From VRUE01 sp035260485 (GTDB taxonomy: Bacteria > Actinomycetota > Thermoleophilia > Solirubrobacterales > 70-9): 52,858 nt of DNA. The stretch covers positions 1 through 52,858 of the forward strand of contig DATFVC010000051.1 in the NCBI GenBank assembly GCA_035260485.1. Reading direction: 5' to 3'. Below are positions 1 through 9,070 of this stretch, piece after piece. Positions within the stretch are counted from its first letter, which is position 1. Each line of letters starts with the position of its first letter. The position numbers and the translations under genes are program-made. Under the pieces are notes generated by a model. It had not been told where the DNA came from. It did no database searches and saw nothing but the letters and a program-made list of their open reading frames with translations.

Positions 1-519
<519 letters not shown>

Positions 520-760
520 AATACTTCTTACAGAGAGATGCCATGCTTGGCTGGCCGTCGGGTACACAAACACGACGGCCGGCATGACGGGTAAATCAGA
601 CCACTCGACACGCTGACGAGTCGAGTGGATCGGGCTCAAACAACCCACGGACACGAATGCCCGCGGGGTGCACGCTGCTCAGTTTTCAAAGACCGCTGCG
701 CCTCTGCGGCGGGACTCGCCGTCTTTTGCGCATGGGAAGGCACAGGGCCATTCCCAGAGG
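520..760 (-). other. 16S rRNA leader with boxA-like signal and hairpins
   Basis: This is the untranslated precursor between the 16S 5' end and the candidate rrn promoter. Two inverted repeats stand out: GGCCGTCG/CGACGGCC at 553-560/573-580, and CCACTCGAC/GTCGAGTGG at 601-609/620-628, both able to form stems in the transcript. The minus strand at 694-683 reads GGTCTTTGAAAA, which resembles the boxA antitermination element of Gram-positive rRNA leaders. No protein-coding gene is supported here. Confidence 0.6.
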
Positions 761-767
761 ACGCGGG

Positions 768-796
768 AGTATAGCGCTCCGGCGGCGCTTTGCCTA
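768..796 (-). promoter_or_regulatory. candidate rRNA operon promoter
   Basis: On the minus strand TATACT (773-768, 5 of 6 matches to the -10 consensus) is preceded by a 17-nt spacer and TAGGCA (796-791, 4 of 6 to -35). Transcription would start near 761 and run through the boxA-like signal into 16S. The site lies just after the tyrS stop at 804. It is a visual match only. Confidence 0.45.
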
Positions 797-803
797 GGAC
801 TCC

Positions 804-1964
804 TCAGGCGTCGGCACGCATGCGACGGAATCGACGCTTGCCGACCTGCAGAACGCGGCCATCGAGGTCTGCCGGCCCCATGTCCAGCGTCCCCGGCGGA
901 ATTGGCTCTCCATCCAGCTTCACGCCCCCCTGTTCGAGCAAGCGACGTGCCTCGCTGGAGCTGATATCGAAGGCGCCGGCCATCAGCCGAGGCAGATGGA
1001 CCGTGCCACCGCCGTCGCCTAGATAGGCGTCGAGCTGGACCTCCTCCACTTGCTCTGGCGCCTCGTGGCGCACGAAGAGGCGGTTGAAGTGATCCTCTGC
1101 CTCCCGCGCCGCGTCCTCGCCATGGAAGCGCGCGACGATGCGGCGACCGAGCTCGCGCTTGGCCTCGTTGGGAGGCTGCTGCGGAACCTCGGCGCCGAGC
1201 AGGAGGCGGAAGTACTCGCTCATCGCCTTGTCCGGGATTCGCATCAGCTTGCCGAACATCTCCTCTGCTGCCTCGGTCACGCCGATGTAGTTGCCGAGCG
1301 ACTTGCTCATCTTCTGCACGCCGTCGGTGCCAACCAGGAGCGGCATCGTCAGGATCGACTGAGGCTTGTACCCGTAGGCGACTTGGATGTCGCGGGCGAA
1401 GAGAAGGTTGAACTTCTGGTCGGTCCCCCCCAGCTCGACGTCGGACTCGATCGCGACCGAGTCGTAGCCCTGCAGCAGCGGGTAGAGCAGCTCGAGCGCG
1501 GAGACAGGTTGCCCCGCTGCCATTCGCTTTTGGAAGTCGTCGCGCTCGAGCAGGCGGGCGACCGTGGTCCGGGCAAGGAGCCCGAGCAGGTCCTCCGGCG
1601 CCATCCGCAGCCACTCGCTGTTGAAGCGGACCTCGGTGCGCTCCCGATCCAGCACCTTGAAAGCCTGCTCCTGGTAAGTGGCGACGTTGGCCTCGATCTC
1701 CTCGGCGCTGGGCAGCGGCCGTTGCGCCGAGCGGCCGCTGGGATCGCCGACCCGGGCGGTGAAGTCGCCGATGATCAGCGCCACCGTGTGCCCCTCGCCC
1801 TGGAATTCGCGCAGCTTCTCGAGGACGACGGTATGACCGAGGTGGATGTCGGCCGTGGTTGGATCGATGCCGAGCTTGACCCGCAGCGGGCGGCTCGCGG
1901 CGAGCTGCTCGGAGAGCATTCCCTCCGGCAGCACCTCAATCGCATTACGGGTCAAGTCGCTCAA
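804..1964 (-). CDS. tyrS: tyrosyl-tRNA synthetase
   Basis: This cytoplasmic class I synthetase charges tRNA-Tyr. The Rossmann catalytic domain carries the ATP-binding HIGH variant HLGH near residue 42 and KMSKS near residue 218. The C-terminal 60 residues look like an S4 RNA-binding domain (motif SSSEARRLLEQGGVKLDG). The frame stays open to 2045 and would overlap the divergent penicillin-binding protein, and family similarity begins around LTRNAIEVLPEG. A TTG at 1964 is therefore preferred; ATT at 1973 lies 12 nt behind a GGAGG and is an alternative. The length of about 386 aa is slightly short of the usual 400-420. No T-box leader fits in the roughly 60-nt gap upstream. Confidence 0.95.
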   Translation of the reverse strand: MSDLTRNAIEVLPEGMLSEQLAASRPLRVKLGIDPTTADIHLGHTVVLEKLREFQGEGHTVALIIGDFTARVGDPSGRSAQRPLPSAEEIEANVATYQEQAFKVLDRERTEVRFNSEWLRMAPEDLLGLLARTTVARLLERDDFQKRMAAGQPVSALELLYPLLQGYDSVAIESDVELGGTDQKFNLLFARDIQVAYGYKPQSILTMPLLVGTDGVQKMSKSLGNYIGVTEAAEEMFGKLMRIPDKAMSEYFRLLLGAEVPQQPPNEAKRELGRRIVARFHGEDAAREAEDHFNRLFVRHEAPEQVEEVQLDAYLGDGGGTVHLPRLMAGAFDISSSEARRLLEQGGVKLDGEPIPPGTLDMGPADLDGRVLQVGKRRFRRMRADA

Positions 1965-2026
1965 GGCGGCAATGCTAGACTGCCGCCTCCGCTCGGCGGG
2001 CCGAGCCACGCCGAGCCAGGAATTTG

Positions 2027-4273
2027 ATGGCGGCCCTAGGAACAAAGTCCCGCCGGCCGGGCGGCGCAGTTCCGCCGCCCCCCCCGGCGGCCCCTCCGAC
2101 CAAGCCCGCGCGACCGCGGCTGAAGAAGCTGCGCGTCCTTTTCGTGCTGCTTGGGCTCGCAGTTCTGGCGGTCGTCTCGATGGTCTTCGGGATGATGATG
2201 GCGGTCTCTCAGGATCTACCGGCGATCTACAACTTCGCCCAGTTCAAGGCCGCCAAGAACAGTGAGGTATTCGCTGCTTCGGGCGAACCGATCGGCACGT
2301 TGACCAGCAACCAGAACAAGATCCTGCTCACCTCAGGCCAGATCTCCCCCAACATCAAGAACGCGGTGATCTCGATTGAGGATGCGCGTTTCTACGAACA
2401 TTCCGGTGTCGACTTCCAGGGGATCGGGCGGGCGTTGATCCGGGACATCCTCAGTCAGACCGCCGCCCAGGGCGCCTCAACGATCACCGAGCAGTTCGTC
2501 AAGAACGCGTTAGCCGCCCAGGGCAGCCGCACGTTGTTCGAGAAGTTCCGCGAGGCGGCCCTGGCCTACCGGCTGGAGCGGCATTGGAGCAAGGACAAGA
2601 TCCTCACCGAGTACCTCAACACGATCTACTTCGGCGAGGGCGCCTACGGGATCGAGGCCGCGGCCCGCACCTACTTCGGCAAGGCGCATCCTGGCTGCGG
2701 CACCACTACCGAGCCCTGTGCCGCCGTGCTCGAGCCCTGGGAGGCGGCGACCCTGGCTGGAATCATCGCCTCGCCGTCGGCCTACGACCCGAAGATCTAC
2801 CCCGAAAACACCCTGATGCGCCGCAACATCGTGCTGGAAAAGATGTACGAACAGGGCTACATCACCTCGACCCAGCTCGAAGAAGGAACGCAGCAGGCCC
2901 TGCCGGCTCCCGACGATATCCAACCTCCGAAGCTCGACTCCAAGGCGCCCTACTTCACCGCCTGGCTACGCCAGCAACTGGTCGACCGCTACGGGGCCGC
3001 GAAAGCGTTCTTCGGTGGGTTGAAAGTGAAGACCACGCTCGACCTACGCCTTCAAGGCGCGGCCGAAGAAGCAGTCCACTCCTACCTCGGCTACCTCCCT
3101 CCCACCGCCTCCGTTGTCGTGCTCGACAACAAGAACGCGGGCGTCAAGGCGATGGTCGGCGGCCCCAACTTCGAAACCAAGCCGTTCAACCTGGCGACCC
3201 TGGGGCATCGGCAGCCCGGCTCATCGATCAAGCCGTTCACGCTGATCACGGCGCTCGAAGAGGGAATCTCACCGGAAACGGTCTACGAATCGGCTCCGCA
3301 GGAATTCCACTTCGGCAAAAACGGCCAGGAAACCTTCGTCGTCCACAACGACGAAGACTCCTATCTCGGCTCCTGCAGCATCATCTGCGCCACCACCTAC
3401 TCCGACAACTCGATCTACGCCCAGCTCGCGCTGGAAGGCCTGAAGGGCAAGACGATCGAGGATCGCACCCGCTCGATCGCGGCGACCATCCACAAAATGG
3501 GCTACCACGATCCGATCTCGACCAACCCGGCAATGGTTTTGGGCGGGCTGAGGGAAGGGGTCACGCCGCTCGGCTGGACCTACGCATACATGACGATCGC
3601 CAACGACGGCAACCGCGTCAGCGGCACTCTGGCGCCTGAACCCGGCGACAGCCCGGTTGCCTACACCCGGGTGGAAGACCAGGACGGCCACACGATCAAG
3701 GGCGGGGACAACAATCCGACCCACGAACAGGTGCTCTCGGAAAGCACCGCGACCGAGGCCAAGAGCATCCTCGAAACGGTGGTCAGCAGCGGCACCGGCG
3801 TTCACGCCAACATCGGCGCTACCGGCCAGTGGGGCAAGACGGGAACGACCGAGAACAACGGCGACGCCTGGTTCTGCGGCGCGACCGAAGAAGTCACCGC
3901 CTGCGTCTGGGTCGGATACGCCGACACGACGACGCCGATGACGACGCTCTACAACGGCGGCCCGGTGATGGGCGGCACCTTCCCGGCGTTGATCTGGGCG
4001 AGTGTGATCTCAGCCTGGGAAAGCATCAAGGCCGATCGAGCCGCCGAAAGCGCAAGCGGGGAAGCCGCCAAGGCAGGCGGCTCGTCAGGCAGCTCCCCAG
4101 AAGAAGAAAGCTACGTTCCCTCCGAACCCTCGACCGAATCCACGCCGGCCCCGGAAGCGACTGAACCTGCGCCCGCGCCAGAAGCGGCGCCCGAAGGAGA
4201 AGCCGCCCCCGAAGCGGCGCCGGAAGCAGCACCCGAATCGAGCGGAGGAGGCGGTGGTATCACCGCAGGCTAA
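2027..4273 (+). CDS. class A penicillin-binding protein (transglycosylase/transpeptidase)
   Basis: This bifunctional enzyme polymerises lipid II glycan and cross-links peptide stems outside the membrane. A proline-rich cytoplasmic N-terminus is followed by one membrane anchor at about residues 36-62. The GT51 domain shows EDARFYEHSGVDF near 118, containing its catalytic Glu, and ASTITEQFVKN. The transpeptidase domain has all three active-site motifs: SxxK as SSIK near 400, SDN near 460 and KTGT near 605. The last 70 residues are a low-complexity Glu/Pro/Ala/Ser tail ending in a short Gly run, typical of actinobacterial PBPs. TTG at 2024 directly precedes ATG 2027. The stop codon overlaps the convergent glycosylase gene. 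The gene looks complete at about 748 aa. Confidence 0.95.
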   Translation: MAALGTKSRRPGGAVPPPPPAAPPTKPARPRLKKLRVLFVLLGLAVLAVVSMVFGMMMAVSQDLPAIYNFAQFKAAKNSEVFAASGEPIGTLTSNQNKILLTSGQISPNIKNAVISIEDARFYEHSGVDFQGIGRALIRDILSQTAAQGASTITEQFVKNALAAQGSRTLFEKFREAALAYRLERHWSKDKILTEYLNTIYFGEGAYGIEAAARTYFGKAHPGCGTTTEPCAAVLEPWEAATLAGIIASPSAYDPKIYPENTLMRRNIVLEKMYEQGYITSTQLEEGTQQALPAPDDIQPPKLDSKAPYFTAWLRQQLVDRYGAAKAFFGGLKVKTTLDLRLQGAAEEAVHSYLGYLPPTASVVVLDNKNAGVKAMVGGPNFETKPFNLATLGHRQPGSSIKPFTLITALEEGISPETVYESAPQEFHFGKNGQETFVVHNDEDSYLGSCSIICATTYSDNSIYAQLALEGLKGKTIEDRTRSIAATIHKMGYHDPISTNPAMVLGGLREGVTPLGWTYAYMTIANDGNRVSGTLAPEPGDSPVAYTRVEDQDGHTIKGGDNNPTHEQVLSESTATEAKSILETVVSSGTGVHANIGATGQWGKTGTTENNGDAWFCGATEEVTACVWVGYADTTTPMTTLYNGGPVMGGTFPALIWASVISAWESIKADRAAESASGEAAKAGGSSGSSPEEESYVPSEPSTESTPAPEATEPAPAPEAAPEGEAAPEAAPEAAPESSGGGGGITAG

Positions 4274-4854
4274 GGTCGAGGGCGCGAGACGAAGCGGCTG
4301 CCGGCGAGGCTGAAGCGCCAAGGCCGCTCGATCGCTTTGCTGATCCCAACCCGAGGGCCAGTTATCACCTGCCCACTCCAGCCGGACTCCGGCGACAACA
4401 GCAGGAAGGGGTCGAGCGTGAGGTCGGCGCCATTGGCGTCGAGCCCGACGCCGAGCGCCTCGGTCAGCCTGCCGGGACCCGAGCAGAGCTCGTTGTCCGG
4501 GCGCCCGCCCCGCCGTGCCCGCATTGCCTCGAGGCCGCTGGTCGGCTCGAGCGCCCGGATCAGCACCGCGGCCGCCTCGCCGTCCGGCTCCGCGACCGCG
4601 TTGAGCAGGCTGTGGATGCCATAGGAAAGGTAGACGTAGGCCCGCCCAGGCGGGCCGAACAGCACCTCGGTGCGCTTGGTCAGGCCGACGTAGGCATGAC
4701 AGGCGGGATCGTCACGCTCGTAGCTCTCGGTCTCGACGATCGTCCCGCCACAGCCCTCGTAGAAGAGGCGACAACCGATCAGGTCGCGAGCCACCGCGTG
4801 CACCGAGCGGGCGAAGAACCCGGCATCCAGCCGCTCTGCGGCGACCGCGCTCAC
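4270..4854 (-). CDS. 3-methyladenine DNA glycosylase (AAG/MPG family)
   Basis: This base-excision-repair enzyme removes alkylated purines such as 3-methyladenine. At 194 aa it fits the single-domain AAG fold: ETESY near residue 42 holds the catalytic Glu, LFGPPGRAYVYLSYG carries the DNA-intercalating Tyr region, and ELCSGPGRLTEALG is the C-terminal signature. The ATG overlaps the argH stop by 4 nt (ATGA), so it is the last gene of the cimA-DegT-argH operon by position. Its own stop codon (TAG) overlaps the convergent PBP stop, leaving no room for a separate terminator. Confidence 0.93.
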   Translation of the reverse strand: MSAVAAERLDAGFFARSVHAVARDLIGCRLFYEGCGGTIVETESYERDDPACHAYVGLTKRTEVLFGPPGRAYVYLSYGIHSLLNAVAEPDGEAAAVLIRALEPTSGLEAMRARRGGRPDNELCSGPGRLTEALGVGLDANGADLTLDPFLLLSPESGWSGQVITGPRVGISKAIERPWRFSLAGSRFVSRPRP

Positions 4855-6242
4855 GAACGCTCGTCGAGTACCCGAGCCTTGACCGCGGCGAGGGTCTCGT
4901 GGGCGAGCGCGATCTGCTCGCCGAGCGCGGCCGAACCGGTGCCGCCCTCGATCCGCTTCGACTCGAGCCAGCTCTCGCGCCGCAGCACCTCGTAGAAGGA
5001 GCCATCGAGGTGCTGGGAGCGCTGTCGGAGATCCTCCTCGCCGAGCTCGGAGAGCGAGACACCGCGATCTACCGCGTCGCGAACCAGCCCGCCGACGATC
5101 CCGTGCGCCTCGCGGAACGGCACGCCCTTGCGGACGAGCAAATCGGCGATCTCCGTCGCTGCCAGCATCTCGTCGCCCGAGGCAGCCTCGAGTCGCTCGC
5201 GGTCGAAGGCGATCCCCGCCATCATCCCCTCCGCGGCGTCGAGGCAGGACTCGATCGTGTCGATTGCGTCGAAAAGCGGCTCCTTGTCCTCCTGCATGTC
5301 CTTGCCGTAGGTGAGCGGCAGGGCGTGCATCGTGCCCAGCAGCGAGAGGTAATCGGCGGCGACCCGCGGGCTCTTGGCGCGCAGCAGCTCGGCCGAGTCG
5401 GGGTTCACCTTCTGCGGCATGATCGACGAGCCCGAGGAGAAGGACTCGTCGAGCCGGCAGAAGCCGAACTCGCTGCTCGACCAGATCACGATCTCCGAGC
5501 CAAGCCGCGAAAGGTGCATTGCGCAGGTCGAGGCGGCGGCCAGGTAGTCGAGGACGAAGTCGCGGTTGGAGGCGCCGTCGATCGAGTTGGGGGTGACGTG
5601 CTCGAAGCCGAGGTCGTCGGCGACCGCGCCGCGGTCGATCTCCCAGTTGACCCCAGCCAGGGCGCCCGAGCCGAGCGGCATCACGGAGGCGCTATCCAGC
5701 GCGAACTGGAAACGCAGTACATCGCGGGCGAGCATCCAGAAATAGGCGAGCAGATGGTGGCCGAGGTAGACCGGCTGGGCACGCTGCAGGTGCGTGTAGC
5801 CGGGCATCGGCCAGTCCCGGTGCCGCTCGGCCAGCTCGAGCAGGCGCTCCATCGCGCCCCCCGCCAGCTCGATCGCGCGCAGCGAGTGCGCCTGGACGAC
5901 CATCGCAACGTCGGTGGCGACCTGGTCGTTGCGCGAACGGCCGGTGTGAAGCTTGCCCGCGAGCTGCCCGATCTCCTCGCCGAGCAATCGCTCGATCGCC
6001 ATGTGGATGTCCTCGTCGGCCTCCTCGAACTCGAAGCCGTGCTGGCCGATCCTCGTGCGAACGCGGTCGAGTCCGGAGACGATCTGCTCCAGCTCGTCAT
6101 CGTCGAGGACGCCGATCCCGCGCAGCGCCCGGGCATGCGCCTGCGATTGGTCGAGGTCGTAGGGCGCCAGCCACCAGTCGAAACCGAGCGAGCGGTTGAG
6201 GCGCCAGAAGCGGGGGTCGGGGTCTTTGCGGAAGCGGGACAT
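4851..6242 (-). CDS. argH: argininosuccinate lyase
   Basis: ArgH cleaves argininosuccinate to arginine and fumarate, the last step of arginine synthesis. The fumarase/aspartase superfamily signature GSSIMPQKVNPD is present near residue 275, together with TGRSRNDQVATD. ATG 6242 is chosen because it overlaps the upstream stop as TGATG and begins MSRFRKDPDPRF; the frame is open another 30 nt. The resulting 463 aa is normal for the family. No other arg gene lies nearby, so argH is separated from argG and rides with cimA and a DegT aminotransferase. Confidence 0.96.
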   Translation of the reverse strand: MSRFRKDPDPRFWRLNRSLGFDWWLAPYDLDQSQAHARALRGIGVLDDDELEQIVSGLDRVRTRIGQHGFEFEEADEDIHMAIERLLGEEIGQLAGKLHTGRSRNDQVATDVAMVVQAHSLRAIELAGGAMERLLELAERHRDWPMPGYTHLQRAQPVYLGHHLLAYFWMLARDVLRFQFALDSASVMPLGSGALAGVNWEIDRGAVADDLGFEHVTPNSIDGASNRDFVLDYLAAASTCAMHLSRLGSEIVIWSSSEFGFCRLDESFSSGSSIMPQKVNPDSAELLRAKSPRVAADYLSLLGTMHALPLTYGKDMQEDKEPLFDAIDTIESCLDAAEGMMAGIAFDRERLEAASGDEMLAATEIADLLVRKGVPFREAHGIVGGLVRDAVDRGVSLSELGEEDLRQRSQHLDGSFYEVLRRESWLESKRIEGGTGSAALGEQIALAHETLAAVKARVLDERS

Positions 6243-7369
6243 CAGCTGAGAGATTCGGCGAGAGCCTCGCATACCCGCGCGATCTGCGACTCCGTCATCG
6301 AGGGAAAGAAGGGCAGCGCCAACGAGTGGGCAGAAGCGGCTTCGGCGACCGGGAACTGGCCCTCCTCGTAGCCGAGCTCGCGCAGGTGCGGAATGAGGTG
6401 GATGCAGGGCAGATAGGCCTTGGACGCGATTCCCTGCTCGGCGAGGTCATCAACGATCGCATCGCGGTCGGCCTCGTCGGACAGGCGCACCACATAGACG
6501 AACCAGCTGCGCCGCTCGACGCCGCGGGCCGCAATTGGTGAGGTGACGCCCTCGAGGCCGGCCAGCCCTTCCTCGTACAGCGACGCCACCGCGACGCGCC
6601 GTTGGAGCATCGCGTCGAGCTTCTCCAGCTGGGCGACCCCGAGCGCGGCCGCTAGGTCGGAGAGGCGGTAGTTGAAGCCGAGCCGGTCGTGATCGAGCCA
6701 GCCCATGTCGGGCGCGCGGCCCTGGTTGCGCTCCGAACGCAGCCGCGCCGCGGCCTCTGGCCCCGGCGCCACGATCATCCCCCCCTCGCCAGTGGTCATC
6801 TGCTTGTTGGCATAGAAGGCAAAGATTGCGAGATTGCCGCGCGTTCCAACCCGGCGACCCTCGGAATCGACGGCGCCCAGCGCCTCACAGGCGTCCTCGA
6901 CAATGCCAAGGCCGCGATTCGCAGCGATCGCCTCAAGCTCCGGCATCGCGGCAGGAAAGCCGAAGATGTGGATCGGCAGAATGCCGGCGCTGCGCTCGCC
7001 GGCAGCTGCTTCGACCGCACTCGGATCGAGGTTGAGCGTCACCGGGTCGACGTCGCAGAAGACTGGGCGGGCGCCCTCGTAAAGCAGGCAATTGGCGGAG
7101 GCGACGAAGCTGAAGGGGCTGGTCAGGACCTCGTCGCCCGGTCCCCAGCCGAGCGCCCGCACACCAAGATGCAGCGCCGTCGTGCCACTGGAGACAGCGA
7201 CAGCGTCGTCCACCCCGAGCCAGGTCGCGAACTCGCGCTCGAAGCGTTCCCCCATTGGCCCGAGCGAGAGACGGCCTGAGCGCAACACCTCGAGCGCCAG
7301 CTCCTTCTCCCGATCGCCTATCTCAGGCTTAGCGAGCGGGATCGGGTCGGTTTCCGGCGGGCCACCCAT
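6242..7369 (-). CDS. DegT/DnrJ/EryC1-family PLP aminotransferase
   Basis: This is a fold-type I PLP enzyme of the sugar-aminotransferase family, about 375 aa. The PLP-phosphate region reads SSGTTALHLGVRA, the ring-stacking segment EDACEALGA, and the Schiff-base Lys sits in NKQMTTGEGG near residue 188. These proteins usually transfer an amino group to nucleotide-linked keto-sugars, but no sugar-nucleotide gene is adjacent here. It lies between cimA and argH, so its substrate is unknown. ATG 7369 begins 14 nt after the cimA stop; GTG 7381 is an alternative start, and neither has a clear ribosome-binding site. The assignment to the family is firm, the role is not. Confidence 0.88.
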   Translation of the reverse strand: MGGPPETDPIPLAKPEIGDREKELALEVLRSGRLSLGPMGERFEREFATWLGVDDAVAVSSGTTALHLGVRALGWGPGDEVLTSPFSFVASANCLLYEGARPVFCDVDPVTLNLDPSAVEAAAGERSAGILPIHIFGFPAAMPELEAIAANRGLGIVEDACEALGAVDSEGRRVGTRGNLAIFAFYANKQMTTGEGGMIVAPGPEAAARLRSERNQGRAPDMGWLDHDRLGFNYRLSDLAAALGVAQLEKLDAMLQRRVAVASLYEEGLAGLEGVTSPIAARGVERRSWFVYVVRLSDEADRDAIVDDLAEQGIASKAYLPCIHLIPHLRELGYEEGQFPVAEAASAHSLALPFFPSMTESQIARVCEALAESLS

Positions 7370-7382
7370 GTTGGGGCGCACC

Positions 7383-8945
7383 CTACCCGCGCGGTTGGAA
7401 GGCGTACTCGAGCGAGTCGACCAGCGCCTCCCAGGAGGCCTCGATGATGTTCTCCGAGACGCCGATAGTCCCCCACTCCCGCTCACCGTCGGAGGAGTCG
7501 AGCAGGACGCGGGTGACGGCGCCGGTGCCGTGGCTCTCGTCGAGGATCCGCACCTTGTAGTTGGTCAGCTCGATGTCGGCGAGGTGCGGGTAGCGGTCGG
7601 CGATCGCGCCGCGCAGGGCGCTGTCGAGCGCGTTGACCGGGCCGTTGCCCTCGGCGACCCGCACGTAGCGCTTGCCGTCGACCTTGACCTTGATCGTCGC
7701 CTCGGTCTCGACCGCGCCGTCGGCGCGCTTCTCGACCAGCACCTTGAAGCTCTCCAGCTCGAAGAGCGGCTCGTAGCTGCCCGCCTCGCGGCGCAGCAGC
7801 AACTGGAAAGAAGCCGGCGCGGCCTCATAGTGGTAGCCGCGATGCTCGCGCTGCTTGAGGCTCTCGACCGCGTGCGCCGCCGCTTCCTCGCCCAGCTCGA
7901 GGCCGGCCTGCGCCGCCTGGGTACGGATCGTCGCCTTGCCCGACAGCTCTGAAGCGAGGATCTCGCGCTGGTTGCCGATCCGGGCCGGGTCGAGGTGCTC
8001 GAAGGTGCGGGCGTCCGCCTCGACCCCGGCGGCGTGCATCCCCGCCTTGTGGGCGAACGCGTTGCGGCCGACGTAGGGCTGGTCGGGGTCAGGCGTCATG
8101 TTGCAGAGCTCGTCGAGGTAGTGGCTTGTCCGGGTCAAGCTCGCCAGTTTCTCCGGCGCCACCACCTCGAAGCCCATCTTCAACTGCAGCGCGGGCAGGA
8201 TCGTCGCCAGGTTGGCATTGCCGCAGCGCTCGCCGTAGCCGTTGACGGTGCCCTGGACGAGCCGCGCCCCGGCTTCCACCGCGGCGAGCGAGTTGGCCAC
8301 CGCGCAGCCGCCGTCGTCGTGGGTGTGGATCCCGATCTCGACCGCGTCGCCGAGCGCCGCGACCACGGCGGCGGTCGCCGCGGCGACGAAGGCGGGCAGG
8401 CTGCCGCCGTTGGTGTCGCAGAGGGTGACGTTCTCGGCGCCCGCCTCTGCCGCCGCACGGATGCATTCCAGCGCGTAGGCGGAGTCGTCGCGCCAACCGT
8501 CGAAGAAGTGCTCGGCGTCGAAGATCGGGCGCTTGCCCCGCGCGCGGCAGAAGGCGATCGAGTCGGCGATCATCGCCAGGTTGTCCTCGGCTGAGACCTT
8601 GATCACCTTCTCCAAATGCAGGCCCCAGCTCTTGCCGACCAGGCAGACGACCGGAGCGAAGCTGTCGACGAGGACGCCGAGCGCCTCGTCCTCCTCGGCT
8701 CTGCGGTCGCGGCGGCGAGTCATGCCGAAAGCCGCAATTGTCGCCCCCTCCAGCTCGAGGTCGGCCAGCTGTTCGAACAATTCCGCTTCCTTGGGGTTGG
8801 AGCTGGGAAAGCCCGCCTCGATCGTTTGCACGCCAAGCTCGTCGAGAGCGCGCACGACTTTCAGCTTCTCGCCGACCGAAAGCGACATGCCGGGACCGCC
8901 CATGCCGTCGCGCAAGGTGGTGTCGTAGAGCTTCACCTGTTCCAT
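7383..8945 (-). CDS. cimA: (R)-citramalate synthase
   Basis: CimA condenses pyruvate and acetyl-CoA to citramalate, the entry to 2-ketobutyrate and isoleucine that bypasses threonine deaminase. The TIM barrel starts LYDTTLRDG, the metal-binding HTHDDGG is near residue 205, and a LeuA-type dimerisation/allosteric domain fills residues about 370-520. LeuCD and LeuB, encoded just upstream, can carry out the next steps. It is told apart from LeuA by its start (GMSLSVGEKL, FPSSNPKE) and by a separate true leuA at 14.7 kb. The active-site loop reads RDGMGG where relatives usually have Gln after RDGx. A GAAAGG ribosome-binding site precedes ATG 8945. Confidence 0.93.
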   Translation of the reverse strand: MEQVKLYDTTLRDGMGGPGMSLSVGEKLKVVRALDELGVQTIEAGFPSSNPKEAELFEQLADLELEGATIAAFGMTRRRDRRAEEDEALGVLVDSFAPVVCLVGKSWGLHLEKVIKVSAEDNLAMIADSIAFCRARGKRPIFDAEHFFDGWRDDSAYALECIRAAAEAGAENVTLCDTNGGSLPAFVAAATAAVVAALGDAVEIGIHTHDDGGCAVANSLAAVEAGARLVQGTVNGYGERCGNANLATILPALQLKMGFEVVAPEKLASLTRTSHYLDELCNMTPDPDQPYVGRNAFAHKAGMHAAGVEADARTFEHLDPARIGNQREILASELSGKATIRTQAAQAGLELGEEAAAHAVESLKQREHRGYHYEAAPASFQLLLRREAGSYEPLFELESFKVLVEKRADGAVETEATIKVKVDGKRYVRVAEGNGPVNALDSALRGAIADRYPHLADIELTNYKVRILDESHGTGAVTRVLLDSSDGEREWGTIGVSENIIEASWEALVDSLEYAFQPRG

Positions 8946-8977
8946 CTAATGCCTTTCGATACGAGGGTAATCGGGGG

Positions 8978-9033
8978 AAGGGCCTTGGGGGGCCCGCATT
9001 GCGCGCAGCGCAGCGCCAGCCGCTAGGCGGCTG
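8978..9033 (-). other. hairpins in the cimA leader
   Basis: The ilvE-cimA gap holds a 7-bp stem CAGCCGC/GCGGCTG (9033-9027 with 9023-9017 on the minus strand, 3-nt loop) and then a GGGCC/GGCCC stem followed by TTCCCCC. The first stem contains the stop codon of the small leader ORF at 9023-9070. The second is a weak terminator candidate. An attenuator is possible but not proven. Confidence 0.35.
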
Positions 9034-9070
9034 CGGTAATTCGCCCGATGGACTCGAATCCGCTGGACAT
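9023..9070 (-). CDS. possible leader peptide upstream of cimA
   Basis: A 15-codon ORF (MSSGFESIGRITAAA) starts at an ATG that overlaps the ilvE stop as TGATG and has AAGGTG about 8 nt upstream. Two of its codons are Ile (ATC, ATT), and its TAG stop falls at a stem-loop just before cimA, whose product makes isoleucine. This would suit an isoleucine-sensing leader. Two Ile codons in 15 is weak evidence, and the ORF could be chance. Confidence 0.3.
   Translation of the reverse strand: MSSGFESIGRITAAA

Noticed and set aside
9046..9062. GACTCGAATCC, resembling a tRNA T-loop
   Set aside because: No acceptor, anticodon or D arms can be built around it, and it lies in the short ilvE-cimA gap.
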